A stretch of DNA of 64,000 bases from Deltaproteobacteria bacterium UBA1386. Lineage in GTDB: Bacteria; Desulfobacterota; Syntrophorhabdia; Syntrophorhabdales; Syntrophorhabdaceae. The stretch lies in NCBI GenBank assembly GCA_002305765.1, contig DBQU01000009.1:36749-100748 (forward strand), written 5' to 3'. The notes beneath the pieces are model-generated. The model was not told the origin of the DNA. It did not search any database and was given only the letters and a program-made list of their open reading frames with translations. Below are positions 57,961 through 64,000 of this stretch, piece by piece. The translations under genes were made by a program, and so were the position numbers. Numbering within the stretch: the first letter of the stretch is position 1; every line of letters starts with the position of its first letter.

Positions 57961-59784
57961 GTGTGCGGTATTGTCGGATACAGGGGTAGGGAAGGGGCAC
58001 GGGAGATTCTCATCGATGCCTTGCGGCGCCTGGAATACCGGGGTTACGACTCGGCAGGGATAGCGATCTGGAACAAGGGGACCGTGAGGCTCGCCCGCAG
58101 GCAGGGCAAGGTGAGCGACCTGGCCGAAGCCATCGAAGCGGACGGTTTTGACGGCCCCATGGGGCTCGCCCACACCAGGTGGGCGACCCACGGCGTTCCC
58201 TCGGAACGCAATGCCCATCCTCACACGGCCGCCGACATCACCGTCGTTCACAACGGGATCATAGAGAACTACCTCGAGTTGAAGGAAACCCTGAAAGGAC
58301 AAGGACACACGTTCACATCGGACACCGATACGGAGGTCATCCCCCATCTCATCGCCAGTCTGCTCAGCAAGGCGGGAAGCTTTGAAGGGGCGGTCAGGTC
58401 AGCTCTCAGGATGCTCAAGGGCTCCTATGCGGTCGGGGTCATCAGGGAAGGGGAGGACATCCTCATCGCGGCAAAAAAGGAGAGCCCGCTGCTCGTCGGC
58501 CTGGGAGAGGATGGCGAGCATATCATTGCCAGCGACGCCCCGGCCATAATCAACAGGACCAACAGGTTCATTTTCCTGGAGGATGGCGATATCGCGGTCA
58601 TACGGAAAGGTGATCTGAAGATAACGAACCTCGACGGCGACGAGGTCACGCGCGAGGTCCGGTCGGTCCAGTGGTCGGGCGCCATGGCGGAGAAGGGCGG
58701 CTACAGGCATTTCATGCTCAAGGAGATCTTCGAGCAGCCGAGGGCCATATCGGACACGCTGATCGGAAGGATCGAGGAAGAAGAGGGCGAGGTATTCTTC
58801 GAAGAACTCGACCTCCCCGACATCGCGAAAGTGAGAAAGATCTGGATGGTCGCTTGCGGAACCTCGTACCATGCCTGTCTCATAGGAAAACACATCTTCG
58901 AGGCAAACCTGAGGATACCCGTGGAGACCGACATCGCTTCGGAATTCCGATACCGCGACCCCATCCTTGATAGGAACGACCTCGTCATACTCGTTTCGCA
59001 ATCGGGCGAGACCGCTGACACCATAGCGGCCATGAAAGAGGTGAAGAAGAGGGGCCTTCACACCCTGGCCATATGCAACGTGCTGGGCAGCACCCTGTCG
59101 CGGGAATGCGACGGTGTCATTTACACCCACGCGGGTCCCGAGATCGGGGTGGCCTCGACGAAGGCCTTCACCACCCAGGTTTCCGTCTTCTTCATGCTCA
59201 TGATCTACCTGGGTAAACGTCTTAATGTTCTCGACAGTGACGATGCCCGGCGTCTCATCGGCGAACTCAGGAAGATCCCCCATAAGATCCAGACGATCCT
59301 CGATGCGAGTTCCTCCATCGAAGACACCGCGAGGGAGAACATGCACTACCGGCACTTCCTTTACCTCGGCAGGGGCATCAACTTCCCCACCGTCCTCGAG
59401 GGTGCCCTGAAGCTCAAGGAGATCTCCTACATCCACGCGGAGGCGTACGCGGCAGGAGAGATGAAGCACGGCCCCATCGCCCTCATAGACGAGAATATGC
59501 CCATCGTGTTCGTCTCTCCGAGAGACCAGACATACAAGAAAACCTGTTCCAACATGGAAGAGGTCCTGGCACGCAACGGAAAGGTCCTCCTCTTCACCGA
59601 TGACGCCCGCCATGACATGGCCAAGAGGATCGACGCGCTGTTCGTCGTTCCCGAAAGCATCTACGAACTCCAGCCCATTCTCTCCGTGGTGCCTCTCCAG
59701 CTCATGGCTTACCACATGGCGAACCTTCTCGGCACCGACGTGGACCAACCCCGGAACCTGGCGAAGAGCGTGACCGTCGAGTAA
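57961..59784 (+). CDS. glmS: Glucosamine-6-phosphate synthase
   Basis: 607 residues from GTG 57961 (GTG TGC GGT). Cys2 becomes the glutaminase nucleophile (CGIVGYRG). The two SIS domains carry ACGTSYHACLIG, SQSGETADTIAAM and STKAFTTQ, and the C-terminal AKSVTVE is the conserved end. It makes GlcN-6-P from fructose-6-P and glutamine. GGGAGG precedes the start. The 24-base gap to glmU is too small for a glmS ribozyme. Confidence 0.96.
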   Translation: MCGIVGYRGREGAREILIDALRRLEYRGYDSAGIAIWNKGTVRLARRQGKVSDLAEAIEADGFDGPMGLAHTRWATHGVPSERNAHPHTAADITVVHNGIIENYLELKETLKGQGHTFTSDTDTEVIPHLIASLLSKAGSFEGAVRSALRMLKGSYAVGVIREGEDILIAAKKESPLLVGLGEDGEHIIASDAPAIINRTNRFIFLEDGDIAVIRKGDLKITNLDGDEVTREVRSVQWSGAMAEKGGYRHFMLKEIFEQPRAISDTLIGRIEEEEGEVFFEELDLPDIAKVRKIWMVACGTSYHACLIGKHIFEANLRIPVETDIASEFRYRDPILDRNDLVILVSQSGETADTIAAMKEVKKRGLHTLAICNVLGSTLSRECDGVIYTHAGPEIGVASTKAFTTQVSVFFMLMIYLGKRLNVLDSDDARRLIGELRKIPHKIQTILDASSSIEDTARENMHYRHFLYLGRGINFPTVLEGALKLKEISYIHAEAYAAGEMKHGPIALIDENMPIVFVSPRDQTYKKTCSNMEEVLARNGKVLLFTDDARHDMAKRIDALFVVPESIYELQPILSVVPLQLMAYHMANLLGTDVDQPRNLAKSVTVE

Positions 59785-59787
59785 CCT

Positions 59788-60663
59788 CTATCGGGCGGTT
59801 ACCAGAGGGACAGTGAGGAGTTCTCCCCACCTCTCCAGCCAACCCCGGGAGTGTGAGACGCCCTCAACAATGACGAGCCCGCGGCCGTCTGCATCCCCCG
59901 CCCGTTCCAGGAAAGATCGTGCAATGAAGGGTGGTACCACGGTGTCTTTTGCTCCGGCGAAATGACGCTGCGGCAAACCTGCCAGCCTTCCGGCCTCGTC
60001 GATGGGGTTCAAGGACCCGGTCAGGGGACTCACCCCATGGTGCCCGTTCACCGCCTCGGTGTCGAGATTGCCGGCCACCGTCCTCAAGCTTGCAATACCA
60101 CCCCGGCGAGAGGCGACGAGCACGGCGATGGCGGCACCCCCGGAATATCCGACGAGATGGACCCTGCCTGAGCCCGAGAAGGCGCGAAGCCGGTCTATGG
60201 CCTCGTTCATGGCCTCTACGACCTCGGGAGAGAAGCGTTTCTCCGACCAGTAGAGGGGCTCGCAGGGCGGCGCGAGGCCTGCGGCGTACTGACCGGGACG
60301 GGCCAGGTACGCCACGTTTGCGGCCGGATCCATTGCCGCCATGCGCAGGACAAGTGGACCCGCCGGCGTCGGGTCAGGGGAGAGCAGGGCGGGAGAGAGC
60401 CACGCCGACCCGTCCCCCTCGATATACACGGTCAGATCCTTCCCCGGCCGGGAAAAACGCCCGTAAGCGATGAGTGCGAAGCCCTTCGCTTCGAGGGAGT
60501 ATTTTGTGAGATCCCCCGCCGCCGCGGCCCGCGCGGCCGCCTCGTACCTGTCCCCCGGGTATCCCATGGAGGCACAGCCCCATGCCGCCCCGATGAGGAA
60601 GACCGGAAGCAGGATGATCAAGACGCGTCTAAAAAACGAAGCGAATGTTGGCATAGCCGGCAT
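59788..60663 (-). CDS. Alpha/beta-hydrolase lipoprotein
   Basis: About 291 residues. A hydrophobic N-terminus ends in the lipobox-like GAAWGC, so it is probably lipid-anchored in the envelope. The nucleophile elbow is GYSGG (with the Ser in VHLVGYSGGAAIAV), a likely Asp is in GAKDTVVP and the final His in EGVSHSRGW. The substrate is unknown. Its start overlaps the 3' end of the autotransporter gene by about 35 bases on the same strand, suggesting joint expression. ATG 60654 and 60696 are alternatives. It converges on glmS with 3 bases between the stops. Confidence 0.8.
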   Translation of the reverse strand: MPAMPTFASFFRRVLIILLPVFLIGAAWGCASMGYPGDRYEAAARAAAAGDLTKYSLEAKGFALIAYGRFSRPGKDLTVYIEGDGSAWLSPALLSPDPTPAGPLVLRMAAMDPAANVAYLARPGQYAAGLAPPCEPLYWSEKRFSPEVVEAMNEAIDRLRAFSGSGRVHLVGYSGGAAIAVLVASRRGGIASLRTVAGNLDTEAVNGHHGVSPLTGSLNPIDEAGRLAGLPQRHFAGAKDTVVPPFIARSFLERAGDADGRGLVIVEGVSHSRGWLERWGELLTVPLVTAR

Positions 60664-63430
60664 GGCTGTAAAAATCCTTCTTGAGTTCCAGGTCATAATT
60701 GACGGATACCGTGACGCCGTATCTGTTGGTCAACGTCAGCCGCGCTCCGGCGTTCAGGCTCGACTGCGGCGGATCGTACCCTCCGGTGGAGAATGAGGCT
60801 CCACCCCCGGTGAAGGTGGACGTCGTCTGCTGACGGTCCCCGATGAAATCATAGAGCCATTTCACGTGCACTTCAGGCATGAGCCGCGAGTCCTGCCACA
60901 GGAAGGGCCGTGACAGGCTCGTTCCCAGACCGGACTGAAACATGTCATAGTTCCGGGAGTCGATGGAGAGGTTCAGTGAACCGGCCCCTTCCTCCGTGTA
61001 ACCATCGAGATGGAGATGGGAATAGCGCAGGGAGACAAGGGGAGTGATGTTCCATCCCCCGCCGGTGATGGTGTATCCCCCTTCGATATACCCGGAATAC
61101 TGATATCCCCCGTAGCTGGTCGTTGCGAGGCGATCGACGCCGCCGAAGGCGATATGTCTCGACCCGTCGTACCGGTTGTACGCGCAGGAAACGGTTCCGT
61201 CGACACGCCAGGCATTCCTGAAGAAGCTCGCGTACAGACTGCCCTGGTAGCTGCTGGCGTCGGTCGCGGTCCCGCTGTCACTCGTCCGGATATGGCTCCT
61301 CGCAAACCCGCCACTTACACCGAACAGGGAATGGTCGGTCACGAGCCTGTCGAGACCCAGCGAGGTACCCCATATATGCGCCGTGTAGCCCATGGAGCTA
61401 TCCCAAGGGTCCTGTTTCAGATAGCTGCCGAACCCCTGTGCCCACATGCCCCACTTCAGGGCCTCGTCACCCGTCGATATTCCGGTCCCCGCGCCACTTG
61501 AGCCATTCCCCGCTATGACCTGAGAGATGCGGCTCGTCGTCGTCTCCAGGAACCGGTTGACAGCCCCGAAACCCGCCTCGACAACACCCTGGTTCCCGTC
61601 AGCCTTTGGCTCAAGCTGCAGGGCGTTACCGGCGCTCCCCGATCTGTCAAGAGCTCCCAGCACGTCCGCCAGGTCTCCCGTCGCCGAGTTGGCGAGACCG
61701 TCGAGGGCTGCTCCCAGGGACGGGTTGCCGCTCATGTCCCTGTAATAGGTGTTGTTCCTGGAAGCAACAAGGTAGAGCCTGCCCCCGTCCTTTGCGGCCG
61801 AGAACCTGACCATCGGCGCCGACGCATCGCCCGCCACCACCAGGTTCGCCGGTGTGGTGGTCAGCGTGCCGGCATCGACGACAAGAAAGCGGTCGTTGTT
61901 CCGGACGGCCGGTCCGGCAAGGGTGACCCCGAAGTTTGTGCTGTCGGCGATGGTTACGGTCTCAACGTTGATGACGCTCGCCGTGTTCATCGTGTTCCTG
62001 TTGAGACTGACGTCGAGGCGCGCGGCGGCGCCACCTGCCATGTTCATGCTGTCCGTCCCAGCGCCGAGGTCGATGGTGCCCGAGACGCGGCCTCCGTTTA
62101 TCGTTACCGTATCGTTCCCGGAACCCGTTTGGATGGCGATGGCACCCGAGATGGTCCCGCCCGGGTTGTTGGTGATCACCGTGTCTCCCGCCTCGGCCTT
62201 GATGGCCGTGCCGGGGCTCGAGATGGTCCCGGCGTTCGTGAGACGGTTGACGGCACCGGCGGTGGTGACGGGGGTCCCGTAGGCGACGCTCGTATCCCCT
62301 TTGAAGAGGACGGCGATGTTCGACGTCCCGGCGAGGCCGAGTTTGTCCGCTGTCGCCCCGCTGATCGTGCCGTTGTTGATCACGTCGTAGTTGAGGGACC
62401 ATACCAGGAGGCCCTGACCCCCGGTAACGCTCCCTCCCGGTTCGATGATGATCTGGTTCGGTGTCGCAATCGCGGTGCGCACGTTCTTCTGGAAACGATG
62501 GCCCGCCCAGACGGTATCGCAGGCCCCGTCTATCTTGAAGCTGGCAAAACCGTTCCCGTAAGAGGCGTTTGCCGCCGTGCTGAAATCGGTCCCGTCGTTT
62601 CGGGTATAGATGTACGACCCCGTGGCGTAGATCCCGTAGATGTCCACAGGGGTCTGGCCGAGAAGGATGAACTCCGTCATGCCCACTATGTCGGCCGGGG
62701 AAGTGCCGTTCCCCCAGAAGAACGTGTAGCCGAGTTGCGTGAAGGGAAAAGGAGATCCACCGTACGCCTGGGCCAGCCAGTTGGTGTAGTAGGCCTTGAA
62801 GTTATTGAACGTGTCGTCGCTCATCCCTGCCGGTTTCTCGAAAGGAAGGTTCTGACCGTACTTGGCCGGCGTGTACGTGCTGATGTCGGGGTTTCGTGTC
62901 GGGCGCAGAAGATACTGGGTGTTCACGGCGTACTCGATGATGGCGTCATGGGTGCCCGTCGTGTCCATCCCGAGCCCCCTCTCGAGAAGGGTGACCACGT
63001 TGCCGCCGTTCACACCGTTGGCAAGGAGGAACCGGGTGGCATCGTTGCCGACCGTTACCCAGGCGGCATCTGTGGAAGCACCCCCGAAGATCTTGTACCC
63101 CGCCTGCCCGACGTAATTACCCTTCACGTAGCGTGATCTCGTGGCTGTCCGCACCACGAGCTTTCCCGCGTCATAGAAGAGGCCCTCCGTGCCTCCCCCG
63201 TCGGGTATGACATAGAGCGACGCCGGTTGCCAGCCCGACGGACTGGAGGCGTTCCGGATCGCCATCTCAACGGCCTCGCTGTAGCTCGGGCTGAGGTCGG
63301 CGCCGGAAACGGTAAGGGGAAGGCTCAAGAACACAATAATAATGGTAAGGAACGTTAGGGATGCCCGCGGTCCCCGACGGGTCGGGGCGGTGGTCTCACG
63401 CTCCGCTCTGCCGCTGTCAGCACAGGTCAT
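60629..63430 (-). CDS. Type Va autotransporter
   Basis: About 933 residues from ATG 63430 (GGAGA upstream; a GTG at 63475 is also in frame). An extended signal peptide ends at LPLTVSGA. A globular region (~45-330) precedes a passenger of beta-helix repeats (~335-520; for example GGTISGAIAIQTGSGNDTVTI). The C-terminal ~280 residues form the outer-membrane beta-barrel, with alternating strands such as GMWAQGFGSYLK and the expected final Phe (NIRFVF). It would expose its passenger at the cell surface. No catalytic motif is visible in the passenger. The next gene, overlapping its end, is a lipoprotein hydrolase. Confidence 0.9.
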   Translation of the reverse strand: MTCADSGRAERETTAPTRRGPRASLTFLTIIIVFLSLPLTVSGADLSPSYSEAVEMAIRNASSPSGWQPASLYVIPDGGGTEGLFYDAGKLVVRTATRSRYVKGNYVGQAGYKIFGGASTDAAWVTVGNDATRFLLANGVNGGNVVTLLERGLGMDTTGTHDAIIEYAVNTQYLLRPTRNPDISTYTPAKYGQNLPFEKPAGMSDDTFNNFKAYYTNWLAQAYGGSPFPFTQLGYTFFWGNGTSPADIVGMTEFILLGQTPVDIYGIYATGSYIYTRNDGTDFSTAANASYGNGFASFKIDGACDTVWAGHRFQKNVRTAIATPNQIIIEPGGSVTGGQGLLVWSLNYDVINNGTISGATADKLGLAGTSNIAVLFKGDTSVAYGTPVTTAGAVNRLTNAGTISSPGTAIKAEAGDTVITNNPGGTISGAIAIQTGSGNDTVTINGGRVSGTIDLGAGTDSMNMAGGAAARLDVSLNRNTMNTASVINVETVTIADSTNFGVTLAGPAVRNNDRFLVVDAGTLTTTPANLVVAGDASAPMVRFSAAKDGGRLYLVASRNNTYYRDMSGNPSLGAALDGLANSATGDLADVLGALDRSGSAGNALQLEPKADGNQGVVEAGFGAVNRFLETTTSRISQVIAGNGSSGAGTGISTGDEALKWGMWAQGFGSYLKQDPWDSSMGYTAHIWGTSLGLDRLVTDHSLFGVSGGFARSHIRTSDSGTATDASSYQGSLYASFFRNAWRVDGTVSCAYNRYDGSRHIAFGGVDRLATTSYGGYQYSGYIEGGYTITGGGWNITPLVSLRYSHLHLDGYTEEGAGSLNLSIDSRNYDMFQSGLGTSLSRPFLWQDSRLMPEVHVKWLYDFIGDRQQTTSTFTGGGASFSTGGYDPPQSSLNAGARLTLTNRYGVTVSVNYDLELKKDFYSHAGYANIRFVF

Positions 63431-63589
63431 AGCTCCACTGTCTCCTGATGGATAATGTGGGCTGGTGGGACACACTTTTCAGCCGGGATAATACTACAGG
63501 GTTTGGTGAAGATTGTCCATACTGAACTCCATCCGGAAGTGAGTGCGAATGTCGTGCCCGGGGGCAGGCCTGCGGCCTCGCCTCATCTC

Positions 63590-64000
63590 CTACGCGTTGC
63601 CCGCGGATGAAACCTCACCACTATCCACCAGCGACGCGTCGAACTTAAGGACCTCGAGAAGCACGTCGACGACCTGGGGATCGTAGAACCCCTTTTCCGT
63701 GTTCTTCCTGATCTCGTTCAATGCGAGCCGCACGTCCCAGGGACCGCGGTAAGGACGCCAGGACGTCATGGCGCTGTATGCTTCGGCGACGGCCGTTATG
63801 CGCGCGCCGATGGGTATCTCCTCACCTTTGAGACCGTCGGGGTAGCCATTGCCGTTCCAGAGTTCGTGGTGGTGCCTGACGATCTCCAGGAACTGATCGT
63901 TGACATAACCGAGCCGCTTCAGGGAGGCAACGCTTTCGAGGACATACTTCTCCACGAACTTGATCTCCTGTTCCGTGAGGCTGGCCTGGCGGTTCAGGAT
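63590..64000 (-). CDS. HD-GYP domain protein, 5' part missing
   Basis: The frame is open through the right end of the window, so only the last ~137 residues are present. They contain the HD-GYP core: HHHELWNGNGYPDGLKGEEIPIGARI and RPYR. The position normally VxDxxDAL reads AVAEAYSAM, so the metal-ligand Asp is Glu here, which may alter metal binding. Family members break down cyclic di-GMP. N-terminal sensory or receiver domains cannot be seen. Confidence 0.8.
   Translation of the reverse strand: MLNRQASLTEQEIKFVEKYVLESVASLKRLGYVNDQFLEIVRHHHELWNGNGYPDGLKGEEIPIGARITAVAEAYSAMTSWRPYRGPWDVRLALNEIRKNTEKGFYDPQVVDVLLEVLKFDASLVDSGEVSSAGNA

Noticed and set aside
58399..59748. Minus-strand frame of 449 codons opposite glmS
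   Set aside because: glmS is certain; the antisense product has no motifs.
1..64000. Search by eye for tRNA, rRNA, transposase, integrase or phage genes
   Set aside because: No cloverleaf, no DDE or recombinase motifs and no flanking direct repeats were found; subtle ncRNAs could be missed without covariance searches.

Overview
This window is a chromosomal segment from a GC-rich, Gram-negative, probably strictly anaerobic bacterium. The gene content points to a deltaproteobacterial (Desulfobacterota-like) lineage, and a syntrophic fermenter of the Syntrophorhabdus type is my best guess. That guess is inference from gene content: indolepyruvate:ferredoxin oxidoreductase, a thiolase/enoyl-CoA hydratase/EtfBA block, desulfoferrodoxin plus rubrerythrin, many two-component proteins, a sigma-54 activator, and outer-membrane proteins. 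There are no rRNA or tRNA genes, insertion sequences, integrases, CRISPR arrays or phage genes that I can see. Almost the whole window is coding.

Layout. 0-5.1 kb: surface glycan genes, comprising a GT2 glycosyltransferase (5' end cut off), a fused GT4-phosphoglycosyl transferase, a PglD-like acetyltransferase and a PglF-like 4,6-dehydratase. 5.1-13.6 kb: housekeeping genes engB, pyrE, purF, a macrodomain gene, recG, pyk and a UAP1-like uridylyltransferase. 13.7-19.1 kb: a chemotaxis operon (cheY, cheX, a CheZ/MCP-like hybrid, cheY, cheR, cheB) behind a sigma-28-like promoter. 19.2-23.8 kb: a hybrid histidine kinase and receiver protein behind a near-perfect sigma-54 promoter, next to an NtrC-type activator. 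23.9-33.0 kb: an unknown protein, a class III adenylate cyclase with a zinc-knuckle motif, an ArfB-like release factor, a radical SAM protein, Hsp20, a NifU-like protein, a receiver-GGDEF protein and an M20 peptidase. 33.2-38.2 kb: iorAB and a double M16 peptidase. 38.3-43.7 kb: a sugar aminotransferase, then thiolase-crotonase-etfB-etfA. 43.9-45.9 kb: yedF, a class V aminotransferase and a DUF3343 gene (selenium/sulfur handling). 46-47.5 kb: three tandem Hsp20 genes. 47.6-55.5 kb: a DUF362 ferredoxin protein, a lipoprotein, a TPR protein, lepB, argS, a 56-residue Cys-rich protein, a nitrilase homologue with Ser in place of the catalytic Cys, rubrerythrin and desulfoferrodoxin. 55.7-59.8 kb: tatB-like, tatC, a shortened glmU and glmS. 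59.8-64 kb: an alpha/beta hydrolase lipoprotein, an autotransporter and the end of an HD-GYP gene.

How the parts connect. GlmS, the shortened GlmU and the UAP1-like enzyme can supply UDP-GlcNAc. That is the substrate of the PglF/PglD/phosphoglycosyl-transferase route at the left end, and the distant DegT aminotransferase is a possible missing PglE step. The thiolase, crotonase and Etf genes, together with IorAB, fit anaerobic beta-oxidation and amino-acid fermentation using ferredoxin and flavoprotein electrons.

The most unusual features are intergenic hairpins built from short tandem words that differ from site to site, the CheZ/MCP hybrid, the Cys-to-Ser nitrilase homologue, the cyclase with a CCHC zinc knuckle, and the GlmU that lacks its acetyltransferase active-site region.
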